Program-made: the position numbers and the translations under genes
From: Mycobacterium yunnanensis
GTDB taxonomy: Bacteria; Actinomycetota; Actinomycetes; Mycobacteriales; Mycobacteriaceae
Direction: 5' to 3'
DNA length: 64,000 bases
Assembly: GCF_025823185.1 (NCBI RefSeq)
Contig: NZ_JACKVK010000001.1
Location: forward strand, 124,001 to 188,000
Shown here: positions 27,424 through 36,968 of the stretch, one piece after another
Numbering within the stretch: the stretch's first letter is position 1
Layout: the number at the start of each line of letters is the position of its first letter
The notes under the pieces: generated by a model
Databases searched by the model: none
Told to the model about the DNA's origin: nothing
Seen by the model: the letters and a program-made list of their open reading frames with translations, nothing else

Positions 27424-27957
27424 GTGGCCATGGCCCCGTTGTCTGAAGTGGCGGCACTCGAATCGGCACCCGCCGAATGGCACTTCGGCGAGTTCGTACT
27501 GGACCTTCGGCGATACGAGTTGCGGCGAAACGGGATTACGATCCCGGTCGAGCCGCAGGTCTTCGACGTGCTGACGCTACTGGTGACCCATCACGACCGC
27601 GTCGTCACCAAGATCGAGTTGTTCGACTCCGTGTGGGGCGGACGGTTCGTCGGCGACGCAGCTCTGTCGAGTCGCATCAAGTCGATTCGGCAGGCACTCG
27701 GCGACAGTGGAGAACTCCAGCACACGATTCGGACCGTGCGCGGGCGCGGATATCAATTCGTCGGAGACCCGCGCTCGGCGGAGACCGACCGAGCGGACGG
27801 CACGTCGGAGGTGGAGGCGGCACAGGGGAGGGTGCTCCGGTTCGAGCGCAGTGGCAGAGGTGGCGTCGTGCGGCGAGCGTCACGGACCCGCGGATATGCC
27901 TACCATCGGCTGGTATCTCCGGCACGTCGGCGAGATCTGGTCGGTCCGCCGAAATGA
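27424..27957 (+). CDS. winged-helix (Trans_reg_C) DNA-binding protein
   Basis: A 177-residue protein whose residues ~20-115 form an OmpR/PhoB-type winged helix: WHFGEFVLDLRRYELRRNG, EPQVFDVLTLLV, then RTVRGRGYQFVG. There is no receiver domain. In mycobacteria this stand-alone winged helix is often the N-terminus of larger cyclase/ATPase or hydrolase regulators; here the Arg-rich tail ends abruptly. GTG 27424 has a GAGAAGGGA ribosome site; ATG 27430 is an alternative. A possible relic of another gene follows. Targets unknown. Confidence 0.72.
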   Translation: MAMAPLSEVAALESAPAEWHFGEFVLDLRRYELRRNGITIPVEPQVFDVLTLLVTHHDRVVTKIELFDSVWGGRFVGDAALSSRIKSIRQALGDSGELQHTIRTVRGRGYQFVGDPRSAETDRADGTSEVEAAQGRVLRFERSGRGGVVRRASRTRGYAYHRLVSPARRRDLVGPPK

Positions 27958-28109
27958 CCTGGTGCGCTGCAATGTTCACCACTGTGACCGACCAAGGTGA
28001 AGGGTGACCGATGATCGATGACGGCTGAGGTGGGGGCGGCGGACTGGGATGTGCTCGCCGGCTACCTCGACCTGCTGTCGCCGGAGGAGGCGCTCGAACT
28101 GATGACCTG

Positions 28110-28847
28110 TCAGCCCGCCTCGGATGACGGGTTCAGCGTGGCCCAGAAGACTGGATCGTGACCGTAGAACACGCTCGCGCCTTGGTCGCGTAGGGAGCGC
28201 AACGTCTGCAACGACTGGCGGTACAGCGCGTCGTCGTGTGCGTGATCGGGCAGCCGCATCTCGTCCATGGACTGCTTCAGATTGCAGGCGTCGCCGGTCA
28301 ACACCACGTCCCCGGTCGGGGTACGGACCAGCGCAGACTGATGGCCTGGGGTGTGCCCGGGGGTGGGGATCAACCGAACTGATCCGTCGCCGAACAGATC
28401 GAAGTGACCCTCCACCAGCATGACGTCCTGTCCGGTGTCGAATTCTGGTGTGTGATAGGCGAAATCATCTGACACGTGGGCGAAGTCCCATTCCGCCCGC
28501 TGCACGACGACGGTGGCATCCGGCACGAAGGTGTTGCCGCCGGCGTGGTCGGAGTGCAGATGCGAGTTCACCAGGTAGCGGATCGATGTGGGGTCGACCC
28601 CGAGCGCGCGGAGTCGTTCGTCCACGCAGGCGTCACTTTCGAGGTCGACCCACCCCTCGACGGGCGTCCCGGTGGGTCGGCGAAAGCGCGGGCCCAAGCC
28701 GGCGTCGAACAGCACACGTCCGTTCGGATGGTCGATCAGGTACGCCGGGACGGGCACGGTGAGTTCGTCGGGCTCACCAACGATGAAGAACGCCGTCGGC
28801 AGGGTCAGCCATCCGCAGGTGAGGGGAACGAGCGCGTCGACCGTCAC
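28110..28847 (-). CDS. N-acyl homoserine lactonase-type MBL-fold hydrolase
   Basis: A 245-residue metallo-beta-lactamase-fold protein of the AttM/AiiA type. It has the full dinuclear zinc motif NSHLHSDHAGG, a later ligand in TPGHTPGHQ, the bridging Asp in LTGDACN and a final His in YGHDP. GTG 28847 is taken; TTG 28853 is also open. It begins about 10 bases after the encapsulin stop and is probably in the DyP-encapsulin operon. It lacks the encapsulin cargo tail seen on the peroxidase. The family hydrolyses lactones, but the substrate here is unknown. Confidence 0.83.
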   Translation of the reverse strand: MTVDALVPLTCGWLTLPTAFFIVGEPDELTVPVPAYLIDHPNGRVLFDAGLGPRFRRPTGTPVEGWVDLESDACVDERLRALGVDPTSIRYLVNSHLHSDHAGGNTFVPDATVVVQRAEWDFAHVSDDFAYHTPEFDTGQDVMLVEGHFDLFGDGSVRLIPTPGHTPGHQSALVRTPTGDVVLTGDACNLKQSMDEMRLPDHAHDDALYRQSLQTLRSLRDQGASVFYGHDPVFWATLNPSSEAG

Positions 28848-28857
28848 GCTCAAAAGT

Positions 28858-29655
28858 CTACGCAGTCAACGCAACCGACGCCTCCGCCGTGTAGCACAGG
28901 AACGTCATGGTCTCCTCGAGGTACAGCTGCACGCTGGTGGCGTCATGCGAGAGGTAACCGATCGACACGTCGGTGCCCAACTGCAGGTCGAAGTCCCCCC
29001 CGCGCGAGGACAGCACGAACGCGCCGTCGATCGCCGGCGCCCAGATGATCTCGCCGTCGATCAGGCGGTTGAGGTGCTCGCGAATCGGATAGCCGTGCGC
29101 GGTGGTCTCACTGACCTGCGTGTAGACGTCGGCTGACAGCAGCACGCAATAGGGGCCGTCGACCCCCGCGAGCCGGAGCGCCGACAGTGCCTGGGAGATG
29201 ACGTCGGGGATTTCCTTGGGATCCGACGGCAGTGCGAGCGCCGCGTTGGAACTGGACTTGCGAATGCCGTCTATGGATGCGTCGGGGTAGCCCTCGAAGA
29301 TGGCGCGGTCCTCCGCGAACGCCAGCTGCTTCGCCGCCGCCTTGACCGGATCCCAGTCGGAGTCCTGGGAGCCACGCTCGACGTCGTCGACGTCGGTGCG
29401 CTTGATCGTGAAGGGCACGCGTAGCCGGACCAGGGGCCGGCTCTGCCGGAGATGTGCCACGACGCCGTCGCCGGGAGGTGCGACCTCCACCAAGTGACCG
29501 GTGCTGACCGCCGCCTTCGCCGGCCCACCGGGTCCGCTGACGTCGACTACGCGTCGTCCGGCGATGTGGCGCTTGAAGGTCCTGGTGGCCTCCAGTTCGA
29601 TCTCACCCCAAGCCTCGTCGGTGATGGGTGCCAGCTCGCGGTAGAGGTTGTTCAT
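28858..29655 (-). CDS. cfp29: encapsulin nanocompartment shell protein (Cfp29)
   Basis: A 265-residue HK97-fold shell protein that self-assembles into a nanocompartment. The start [16 protein letters not shown], the FEGYPDASIDGI segment and the GYLSHDATSVQLYLEE end match the Cfp29/linocin M18 family. ATG 29655 overlaps the stop of the DyP peroxidase gene (ATGA), the usual cargo-shell coupling. It matches Rv0798c. No signal peptide is present, although the M. tuberculosis protein is found in culture filtrate. Confidence 0.97.
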   Translation of the reverse strand: MNNLYRELAPITDEAWGEIELEATRTFKRHIAGRRVVDVSGPGGPAKAAVSTGHLVEVAPPGDGVVAHLRQSRPLVRLRVPFTIKRTDVDDVERGSQDSDWDPVKAAAKQLAFAEDRAIFEGYPDASIDGIRKSSSNAALALPSDPKEIPDVISQALSALRLAGVDGPYCVLLSADVYTQVSETTAHGYPIREHLNRLIDGEIIWAPAIDGAFVLSSRGGDFDLQLGTDVSIGYLSHDATSVQLYLEETMTFLCYTAEASVALTA

Positions 29656-30668
29656 CAGGATCGTCCTTTCATACTGCCGATCGACAGGGAGCCGGTGGGT
29701 CGTGACGTCGAAACCGTTGCGGGCACGGGTGTCTCGGGTAATGACGGTGGGTCGTCGAGGAAGTCCGCGGTCGGGACGAAGAACATGGTGCCGGTGACTG
29801 CGGTCGAGAAGTCCAGGATGCGGTCGGTGTTTCCCGGCGGGTCGCCGATGAACATGTTGCGCAGCATCCGCTCGGTGACCGACGGGGTGCGGGAGTAGCC
29901 GATGTAGTACGTGCCGAACTCGGCCTTGCCGATCGCACCGAATGGCATGTTGTGCCGCAAGATCTTCAGCTCGTTGCCGTCGTCGTCGGTGATGACGTTG
30001 AGGGCCAAGTGTGAATTCGGCGGCTTCACGTCGTCACCGAGTTCGATGTCGTCGAGCTTGGTGCGTCCGATCACCCGCTCCTGCGCCTCGGTCGAGAGCG
30101 CGTTCCAGGCACCCATGTCGTGGAGGTACTTCTGGACGTGTACGTAGCACCCGCCTGCGAAGTCGGGGTCCTCGTCACCGATTTGCGTGGCGCGCTGGGC
30201 AACTGGGCCCTCGGGGTTCTCCGTCCCGTCGACGAACCCCATCAGGTCCCGGTTGTCGAAGAATTTGAACCCGTGCACCTCGTCGACGACGGTGATCGCG
30301 CCGGCCATCGAGTCGACGATGCGCCCGGCCAATTCGAAGCAGACGTCGAGGGAGTTCGCACGGACGTGGAACAGCAGGTCCCCCGGCGTCGAGGGGGCGT
30401 GGTGCCGCGGACCGTTCAAGGTGACGAAGGGATGCAGTTCGGCCGGCCGTGGGCCGGAGAAGAGTCGGTCGAAGGCGTCGGAGCCAATCGAGGTCACCAC
30501 CGACAGCTGCTTGCTTGGGTCGCGAAAGCCGATGGCCCGGACCAACCCCGAGATGTCGCCCAGTGCATCGTGCACGACGGCTTCGCCACCGTCGTCGACG
30601 GTGGCGACGATGAAGATGGCGGCGGGCGTCAGGGGTGCGAGCACCTTCTGCGACAGCGAATCGGACAC
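29655..30668 (-). CDS. DyP-type heme peroxidase, encapsulin cargo
   Basis: A 337-residue dye-decolorizing peroxidase. The GxxDG catalytic motif is GFVDGTENP; the proximal heme His is in the NSHLAL segment or nearby, and the distal Arg follows in SRTPS. The C-terminus ends with the cargo-loading peptide [10 protein letters not shown], which docks the enzyme inside the encapsulin shell encoded next. GTG 30668 is preferred; longer readings lack family residues. It diverges from the aminopeptidase gene. It matches Rv0799c. Confidence 0.95.
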   Translation of the reverse strand: MSDSLSQKVLAPLTPAAIFIVATVDDGGEAVVHDALGDISGLVRAIGFRDPSKQLSVVTSIGSDAFDRLFSGPRPAELHPFVTLNGPRHHAPSTPGDLLFHVRANSLDVCFELAGRIVDSMAGAITVVDEVHGFKFFDNRDLMGFVDGTENPEGPVAQRATQIGDEDPDFAGGCYVHVQKYLHDMGAWNALSTEAQERVIGRTKLDDIELGDDVKPPNSHLALNVITDDDGNELKILRHNMPFGAIGKAEFGTYYIGYSRTPSVTERMLRNMFIGDPPGNTDRILDFSTAVTGTMFFVPTADFLDDPPSLPETPVPATVSTSRPTGSLSIGSMKGRS

Positions 30669-30768
30669 ATCAGGGACCCTAGCGTCAAGATCACCGCGAA
30701 CGGCGCTCGAAGCGCCAAGATGGTGGCTAGCCCCCACCGTCTCCGGGGGAAGGCGTCAAGATGGACCC

Positions 30769-32013
30769 ATGGCAGCGACCCCCCAGGGCTTGTGCGACTT
30801 CATCGACGCCTCGCCGTCGCCCTTCCACGTGTGCGCGACCGTGGCCGAACGATTGCGATCCGCCGGCTTCGTCGAGTTGTTCGAGGGCGACGCCTGGCCT
30901 TCGGGCGACGGGGGCTACTTCACCGTGCGGGCCGGGTCCCTGGTCGCGTGGAAGGCCGCCGTCGGCGATGCGCCCTTCCGCATCGTCGGCGGGCACACCG
31001 ACAGCCCGAATCTGAGGGTCAAACAGCATCCGGATCGCGTCGTCGCGGGCTGGCAGGTCGTCGCGCTGGAGCCCTACGGCGGCGCGTGGCTGAACTCGTG
31101 GTTGGACCGCGACCTCGGCATCAGCGGCAGGCTGTCATTGGCGACCGAGGACGTGCTGGTGCGCGTCGACGATCCGATTCTGCGGGTGCCACAGCTGGCC
31201 ATCCACCTCTCCGACGACCGCAAGGGCGTCGAGCTGAATCCGCAGCGCCACGTCAACGCGGTGTGGGGCGTCGGCGACCGGGTGCGCTCGTTCGTCGACT
31301 GGGTCGCCGAACGGGCGGGCGTCGACCCGGGCGAGGTACTTGCCGCCGACCTGATGACCCACGACCTGACCGGGTCGTCGCTGGCGGGCGTCGACCTCGA
31401 GCTGGTCAGTGCGCCACGGCTGGACAACCAGGGCACCTGCTATGCCGGGCTGGAGGCGTTCCTGGCCGCGGAGCCGCGGGGTTTCGTGCCAGTTCTCGCA
31501 TTGTTCGACCACGAGGAGGTTGGGTCGACGTCGGATCACGGCGCACAGTCCGAACTGCTGCCCACGGTGTTGGAGCGCATCGCGCTGGTCGCCGGCGGCG
31601 GACGAGAAGCATTCCTGCGCCGCATCGCCGGGTCGACGGTGGCCTCCGGCGACATGGCGCACGCCACGCACCCCAACTACCCCGAGCGCCACGAACCCGG
31701 CCACCTGATCGAGGTGAACGGCGGCCCGGTGCTCAAGGTGCACCCAAACCTGCGGTACGCCACCGACGGTCGCACCGCGGCGGCGTTCGCGCTGGCCTGT
31801 GCGCAGGCCGGGGTGCCCCTGCAGCGGTATGAGCACCGTGCCGATTTGCCGTGCGGATCGACGATCGGCCCGATGACGGCGGCTCGCACCGGCATCCCCA
31901 CCGTCGACGTCGGTGCCGCGCAACTGGCAATGCACTCGGCACGCGAGCTGATGGGAGCCCACGACGTGCAGGCGTACTCCGCCGCGTTGCAGGCCTTTTT
32001 GTCACCGGTGTGA
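30769..32013 (+). CDS. pepC: M18 family aminopeptidase
   Basis: A 414-residue zinc aminopeptidase of family M18 (aspartyl aminopeptidase type). Metal-ligand segments are [18 protein letters not shown] and a C-terminal AMHSARE. Tetrahedral dodecamers are usual for the family. ATG 30769 gives [18 protein letters not shown], the family's N-terminus. It removes N-terminal residues from peptides in the cytosol. It matches Rv0800 (annotated pepC in M. tuberculosis). It diverges from the DyP-encapsulin operon. Confidence 0.93.
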   Translation: MAATPQGLCDFIDASPSPFHVCATVAERLRSAGFVELFEGDAWPSGDGGYFTVRAGSLVAWKAAVGDAPFRIVGGHTDSPNLRVKQHPDRVVAGWQVVALEPYGGAWLNSWLDRDLGISGRLSLATEDVLVRVDDPILRVPQLAIHLSDDRKGVELNPQRHVNAVWGVGDRVRSFVDWVAERAGVDPGEVLAADLMTHDLTGSSLAGVDLELVSAPRLDNQGTCYAGLEAFLAAEPRGFVPVLALFDHEEVGSTSDHGAQSELLPTVLERIALVAGGGREAFLRRIAGSTVASGDMAHATHPNYPERHEPGHLIEVNGGPVLKVHPNLRYATDGRTAAAFALACAQAGVPLQRYEHRADLPCGSTIGPMTAARTGIPTVDVGAAQLAMHSARELMGAHDVQAYSAALQAFLSPV

Positions 32014-32015
32014 AT

Positions 32016-32021
32016 TACCTT
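32016..32021 (+). promoter_or_regulatory. -10 hexamer before VOC protein
   Basis: TACCTT (TANNNT) ends 8 bases before the ATG at 32030 and overlaps no ribosome site, so leaderless initiation is plausible. Confidence 0.35.
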
Positions 32022-32029
32022 CTTCAGGC

Positions 32030-32377
32030 ATGACTCTGGACATGGCCACGGTGACCTTCGACTGCACCGATCCCGACGAGCTCGCAGCCTGGTGGGCCGG
32101 CGTACTGGGGAACGAGGTGAACGCGGTGGTGCCGGGGGAGTTCGTCCTGCTGACCCGGCCGGGTGGCACGGCCGTCGGCTTCCAGCGGGTGCCCGATCCG
32201 ACGCCCGGCAAGAACAAGGCGCACCTCGATCTGCAGGCCGACGACATGGAGGCCGAGGTTGCCAGGGTCGTCGTGCTCGGCGCCATGGAGATCGAGCGCA
32301 ACGGGTTCGGCGACGCCTTCCGGTGGGTGGTGCTTGCCGACCCGGAGGGCAACGCGTTCTGCATAGCGGGCGGATAG
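32030..32377 (+). CDS. VOC (glyoxalase/bleomycin-resistance) family protein
   Basis: A 115-residue single-module vicinal-oxygen-chelate protein: TVTFDCTDPDELAAWWAGVLG at the start and VVLADPEGNAFCIAGG at the end are the family's framing motifs. It probably forms a dimer around a metal site. It matches Rv0801. No substrate can be assigned; many such proteins bind or modify small toxic molecules. Confidence 0.85.
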   Translation: MTLDMATVTFDCTDPDELAAWWAGVLGNEVNAVVPGEFVLLTRPGGTAVGFQRVPDPTPGKNKAHLDLQADDMEAEVARVVVLGAMEIERNGFGDAFRWVVLADPEGNAFCIAGG

Positions 32378-32399
32378 GCAGCACGGCAGGATCACCCAC

Positions 32400-33602
32400 G
32401 TGTTGCTGTCGCTGATCGCCATCTCGCTTCTCCTTGCGGTGTGGGCACTGCTGGCCCAGCGCCTGGACCGCTGGCGCATCGCTCCTCCGCTGTTCCTCCT
32501 CCTCGCCGGCGCCCTCGTCGAATACACCACCCACGGCTCGCTGGCCGACACCCTCAACTCGGAGACGGCCGAGCAGGCCACCAAGATCATCCTGGCGGTC
32601 CTGCTGTTCGTCGACGCGAATGCGATGCGCGCCGGGGTGATGGGCGCGCACCCGCGTTCGGCCGCCCGGGTGCTATTCGTGGCGTTGCCACTGAGTGTCG
32701 GAATCGCGGTGCTGCTGGGTCTGTGGTTGTTGCCCGGTCTGTCCTTGGCGACGGTCGTCGTCATCGCCTGCATCGTCGTGCCGATCGATTTCGCTCCCGC
32801 TCAATGGATCATGCGAAACCGGGACGTGCCGCACCGCGTCAGCGATCTGCTCAACGTCGAGGCCGGGCACAACGACGGCATCCTCTCGCCCATCTTCATC
32901 TTCGCGCTCGCGGTGGCCGATCAACACGTGGAGGCCGGCCCCGTGTGGGACGAAATCCGTGAGGCGTTCCCCCATTCGGCCAAGGCCATCGTCGTCGGGG
33001 CGGTGGTGGGTGCCGTCCTCGCGCTGGCCGCCAACCTCGCCGAGCGCAGGGATCTGATGACCGACCAGTCCCGCCGGGTCTTGGTGGTGGCGGCACCGGC
33101 AGCGGCCTACACCCTCACCATCTGGTGGCACGGCAACGGATTCGTCGCGGCCTATCTATGCGGTGTCGCGTATCACTACTACCGACGGTCCAATGATCAC
33201 GAGCACGAGCTGGAACTGCTGGAAGACCTCGGCTTCCTCCTGACGTCGCTGATGTGGTTCGTCTTCGGCGGGGTGGTGTTGATCGCCTACTGGCAGGCCG
33301 ATCTCACCGTCGGCATCGTGGTGTTCTGCCTGCTGGCTCTGACGTTGGTGCGGATGCTGCCCGTCCTGTTGGCCATGGTCGGATCGAAGTTCAGCTGGCC
33401 CGAACGGCTCATGCTGGGTGGCTTGGGGCCCCGTGGCGCCGCCGTGATCGTCTTCGGGCTGTTGGCCTACAACGTGCTCGACCCACCCGACGAGGACACC
33501 ATCCTGCTGATCGTGGTCGTCGTGGTGCTGGGAAGCGTCGTGCTGCATGGTTTCGGGGGGCCCGTTGCGGCGCGGGCGCTCGCCCGTCGCGGAAGCGAAT
33601 AA
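32400..33602 (+). CDS. cation:proton antiporter (CPA1/NhaP-like)
   Basis: A 400-residue membrane protein with 10-12 predicted helices. The VVPIDFAPAQ segment and EAGHNDGILSP hold the acidic residues expected in the ion-binding core of CPA antiporters (the family usually shows paired Asp residues). A loop with HEHELELLEDLGF precedes the later helices. GTG 32400 is the first start after the VOC gene. It ends four bases before the -10-like TAAACT of purL. Na+ or K+ exchange for protons is inferred from the family. Confidence 0.78.
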   Translation: MLLSLIAISLLLAVWALLAQRLDRWRIAPPLFLLLAGALVEYTTHGSLADTLNSETAEQATKIILAVLLFVDANAMRAGVMGAHPRSAARVLFVALPLSVGIAVLLGLWLLPGLSLATVVVIACIVVPIDFAPAQWIMRNRDVPHRVSDLLNVEAGHNDGILSPIFIFALAVADQHVEAGPVWDEIREAFPHSAKAIVVGAVVGAVLALAANLAERRDLMTDQSRRVLVVAAPAAAYTLTIWWHGNGFVAAYLCGVAYHYYRRSNDHEHELELLEDLGFLLTSLMWFVFGGVVLIAYWQADLTVGIVVFCLLALTLVRMLPVLLAMVGSKFSWPERLMLGGLGPRGAAVIVFGLLAYNVLDPPDEDTILLIVVVVVLGSVVLHGFGGPVAARALARRGSE

Positions 33603-33605
33603 ACT
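33600..33605 (+). promoter_or_regulatory. -10 hexamer deciding the purL start
   Basis: TAAACT (TANNNT) abuts a GTG at 33606 and ends 6 bases before the GTG at 33612. Leaderless initiation needs about 6-8 bases, which favours 33612 as the purL start. Confidence 0.45.
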
Positions 33606-33611
33606 GTGCCG

Positions 33612-35909
33612 GTGACATCTGCGTACTCCCACGAAGTGGACAGCGTCGAGCAGGCCTCCACGACCCCCGATCAGCCGCAACCGTTCCGCGAGCTTGGCCT
33701 GAAGGACGACGAGTACCAGCGCATTCGTGGCATTCTCGGGCGTCGGCCGACCGACGCGGAGCTCGCCATGTACTCGGTGATGTGGAGTGAGCACTGCTCC
33801 TACAAGTCCTCCAAGGTGCACCTGCGCTACTTCGGCGAGACGACCACCGACGAGATGCGGTCCGCCATGCTGGCCGGTATCGGCGAGAACGCCGGCGTGG
33901 TCGACATCGGCGACGGGTGGGCGGTGACGTTCAAGGTCGAGTCCCACAACCACCCGTCCTACGTCGAGCCGTACCAGGGCGCGGCGACCGGTGTCGGTGG
34001 CATCGTCCGCGACATCATGGCCATGGGTGCCCGCCCGGTCGCGGTGATGGACCAGCTGCGCTTCGGGGCGGCCGACGCTCCCGACACCCGGCGGGTGCTC
34101 GACGGCGTCGTGCGCGGCGTCGGTGGCTACGGCAACTCCCTTGGCCTGCCCAACATCGGCGGCGAGACGATCTTCGATCCGTCCTACGCCGGCAACCCAC
34201 TGGTGAACGCGCTGTGCGTCGGGGTGCTCCGCAAGGAGGACCTCCACCTCGCCTTCGCATCCGGCACCGGCAACAAGATCATCCTGTTCGGGGCGCGCAC
34301 CGGCCTCGACGGCATCGGTGGCGTGTCGGTGCTCGCGTCGGAGACCTTCGGCGGCGACGAGGGTGAGGGGCCCGGCCGCAAGAAGCTGCCGTCGGTTCAG
34401 GTCGGCGACCCCTTCATGGAGAAGGTGCTCATCGAGTGCTGCCTCGAGTTGTATGCGGCCGGTCTGGTGATCGGCATCCAGGATCTCGGTGGAGCCGGAT
34501 TGTCTTGCGCCACATCGGAGTTGGCGTCTGCTGGTGACGGTGGCATGTCGATCCAACTCGACAAGGTGCCGCTGCGGGCCAAGTTCATGACCCCCGCCGA
34601 GGTGCTCTCGAGCGAGTCGCAAGAGCGCATGTGTGCGGTCGTGGCACCCGAGAACGTGGACGCGTTCATGGCCGTCTGTCGCAAGTGGGAGGTGCTGGCC
34701 ACCGTCATCGGCGAAGTCACCGACGGCGACCGGCTGCAGATCACCTGGAACGGCGAGACGGTCGTCGACGTGCCCCCAAGGACCGTGGCGCACGAGGGCC
34801 CGGTGTACGAACGCCCCGTCGAGCGGCCCCACACCCAAGACGCCCTCAACGCCGACACCTCCGCGTCGATCCCGCGTCCGTCGACCGGCGACGAACTGCG
34901 CGCGACGTTGCTCGAACTCATTGGCAGCCCGCACCTGTGCAGCCGGGCCTTCATCACGGAGCAGTACGACCGATACGTCCGCGGCAACACGGTGCTGGCC
35001 GAGCACGCCGACGGCGGGGTGCTACGGATCGACGAGGAGACCGGCCGCGGCGTGGCCATCTCCACCGACGCCTCCGGCCGCTACACCCAGCTCGACCCGT
35101 ACACCGGTGCTCAACTCGCCCTAGCCGAGGCCTACCGCAACGTCGCGGTCACCGGCGCGTCGCCGCTGGCGGTCACCAACTGCCTTAACTTCGGCTCGCC
35201 GGAGGATCCCGGTGTGATGTGGCAGTTCTCGCAGGCCGTCCGCGGACTCGCCGATGGCTGTGCAGCCCTTGGTATTCCGGTGACCGGCGGTAACGTCAGC
35301 TTCTACAACCAGACCGGTACCACGCCGATCCTGCCCACCCCGGTGGTGGGCGTGCTCGGTGTCCTGGAGGACGTCAGGCGGCGGGTTCCCACGGCATTCG
35401 GCACCGAACCCGGTGAGACGCTGATGCTGCTGGGCGACACCCGCGACGAGTTCGACGGTTCGGTGTGGGCCCAGGTGACCGCGGACCACCTCGGCGGTCT
35501 GCCCCCCAAGGTGGATCTGGCCCGCGAGAAGCTGCTGGCCGAAGTCCTGGTGTCGGCCTCGCGCGACGGTCTGATCTCCGCGGCGCACGACCTATCCGAG
35601 GGCGGGCTCATCCAGGCGGTCGTCGAGTCGGCCCTGGCTGGCGAAACCGGTTGTCGGCTCATCCTTCCCGAGGGTGCAGATCCGTTCGTGACCCTGTTCT
35701 CCGAGTCGGCGGGACGCGTGCTCGTCGCAGTGCCCCGCACCGAGGAGAGCCGGTTCCGGGCGATGTGCGAAGCGCGCGGGCTGCCCGCCGAACGCATCGG
35801 CGTGGTCGACGAGGGCAGCAAATCCCTAGAGGTCCAAGGTCAGTTCACCGTGAGCCTCGACGAACTGCGCAGCACGTCCGACGGCGTGCTTCCCGCACTG
35901 TTCGGGTGA
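33612..35909 (+). CDS. purL: phosphoribosylformylglycinamidine synthase subunit PurL
   Basis: A 765-residue small-type PurL, the ATP-using catalytic subunit of FGAM synthase; it needs PurQ and PurS, both in this window. Seen are [16 protein letters not shown] near the start, [23 protein letters not shown] with the catalytic His, and [13 protein letters not shown] 33612 is chosen from a -10 hexamer six bases upstream; GTG 33606 is the alternative. It matches Rv0803. Confidence 0.96.
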   Translation: MTSAYSHEVDSVEQASTTPDQPQPFRELGLKDDEYQRIRGILGRRPTDAELAMYSVMWSEHCSYKSSKVHLRYFGETTTDEMRSAMLAGIGENAGVVDIGDGWAVTFKVESHNHPSYVEPYQGAATGVGGIVRDIMAMGARPVAVMDQLRFGAADAPDTRRVLDGVVRGVGGYGNSLGLPNIGGETIFDPSYAGNPLVNALCVGVLRKEDLHLAFASGTGNKIILFGARTGLDGIGGVSVLASETFGGDEGEGPGRKKLPSVQVGDPFMEKVLIECCLELYAAGLVIGIQDLGGAGLSCATSELASAGDGGMSIQLDKVPLRAKFMTPAEVLSSESQERMCAVVAPENVDAFMAVCRKWEVLATVIGEVTDGDRLQITWNGETVVDVPPRTVAHEGPVYERPVERPHTQDALNADTSASIPRPSTGDELRATLLELIGSPHLCSRAFITEQYDRYVRGNTVLAEHADGGVLRIDEETGRGVAISTDASGRYTQLDPYTGAQLALAEAYRNVAVTGASPLAVTNCLNFGSPEDPGVMWQFSQAVRGLADGCAALGIPVTGGNVSFYNQTGTTPILPTPVVGVLGVLEDVRRRVPTAFGTEPGETLMLLGDTRDEFDGSVWAQVTADHLGGLPPKVDLAREKLLAEVLVSASRDGLISAAHDLSEGGLIQAVVESALAGETGCRLILPEGADPFVTLFSESAGRVLVAVPRTEESRFRAMCEARGLPAERIGVVDEGSKSLEVQGQFTVSLDELRSTSDGVLPALFG

Positions 35910-35926
35910 GCGCCACCGCCTGACGA

Positions 35927-36556
35927 ATGCCGTTGCAGCCCAACGTAGGCCGAGCGTTCCTGCTCGCGGCGGCACTGACGGGTTGGAGCGGACTGATTGC
36001 GCCGAGGCTGACGCCGCGGTGGCGAACGGCCGCACAGGCCGTCTTGGCTGCCGCGTTGGTCGAGCGCGCCGGCGCCCCACTCGGACTGCGGCCGCCCGCG
36101 TCGAGAACCGGAATGCGCCTGGGACTTCGGGCGGCGGGCGCGGTATCCGTGGCAGTGGCGGCGGCCACGGCCGTCCCCACCGTGCGGACGGGCATGGGTC
36201 GACGGAACATGCCCGCACCGCTGGCGGAGTGGTTTCTGGTGCGCATCCCGGTGGGCACGGTGTGGTCGGAGGAGGCGGCGTTCCGAGCGGCCCTGGGAAC
36301 CGTTGCGGCACGAGCACTTGGACCGACGTGGGGTCGCGTCGCGCAGGCCGTGACCTTTGGTCTGTCCCACGTCGCCGATGCGCGCGGAGCCGGGGACACG
36401 GTCGTCGGCACCGTCGCCGTCACCGGGTGCGCGGGCTGGGTCTTCGGGTGGTTGTACGACCGGTCCGGAAGTCTCGCCGCGCCGATGCTCGCCCATCTGG
36501 CGGTCAACGAGGTGGGCGCCGTCGCGGCCCTGACGGTCCAGCGGGTCGGGGTTTGA
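35927..36556 (+). CDS. CPBP family intramembrane metalloprotease
   Basis: A 209-residue membrane protein with about five helices. The Abi/CPBP motif E-E-x-x-x-R is seen in VWSEEAAFRAAL, the second motif (F-x-x-x-H) in FGLSHV and a third His in LAHLAVNE. The family includes CAAX-processing-type proteases. It starts 17 bases after purL and matches Rv0804. Substrate unknown. Confidence 0.82.
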   Translation: MPLQPNVGRAFLLAAALTGWSGLIAPRLTPRWRTAAQAVLAAALVERAGAPLGLRPPASRTGMRLGLRAAGAVSVAVAAATAVPTVRTGMGRRNMPAPLAEWFLVRIPVGTVWSEEAAFRAALGTVAARALGPTWGRVAQAVTFGLSHVADARGAGDTVVGTVAVTGCAGWVFGWLYDRSGSLAAPMLAHLAVNEVGAVAALTVQRVGV

Positions 36557-36575
36557 CGGTTTGGGAGACTAGGGC

Positions 36576-36968
36576 ATGGCCAACCGTCGCAGTGCGGATC
36601 CGACGAAGACCCGAGACGCCGTTGCGGCCGTCGCGCAGTGGCTTCGCGACGGCACCGCGCCAACCCCGGAACGCAGCGCGATCGCCGACGCGGTGCGGCT
36701 GACCGCCAGGACCCTGGCCGCGCAGGCGCCGGGCGCCAGTGTCGAGGTGCGGGTACCACCGTTCGTTGCGGTGCAATGCATTTCGGGTTTGGCGCATACT
36801 CGCGGCAACCCGCCGAACGTGGTCGAGGCCGATCCGCGCACCTGGCTCCTACTCGCCACCGGCCTGCTCGCGATGTCCGACGCACTTGCCGCAGGCACGT
36901 TGCAGTCGTCGGGATCGCGCGCTCAGGAGATCGCCGACTGGCTGCCAGTCGTCCCGCTAGTGCCCTAG
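36576..36968 (+). CDS. sterol carrier-like conserved protein
   Basis: A 130-residue protein resembling what is often annotated in mycobacteria as a sterol carrier family protein: a helical N-terminal half, then VEVRVPPFVAVQC, EADPRTWLLLATG and a last helix. It matches Rv0807 by position before purF. It overlaps the convergent DoxX gene by four bases. The lipid-carrier function is by family name only; I see no direct proof in the sequence. Confidence 0.75.
   Translation: MANRRSADPTKTRDAVAAVAQWLRDGTAPTPERSAIADAVRLTARTLAAQAPGASVEVRVPPFVAVQCISGLAHTRGNPPNVVEADPRTWLLLATGLLAMSDALAAGTLQSSGSRAQEIADWLPVVPLVP

Noticed and set aside
33156..35006. A 616-codon minus-strand frame opposite purL
   Set aside because: No signal, domain or ribosome site; mirrors purL codons.
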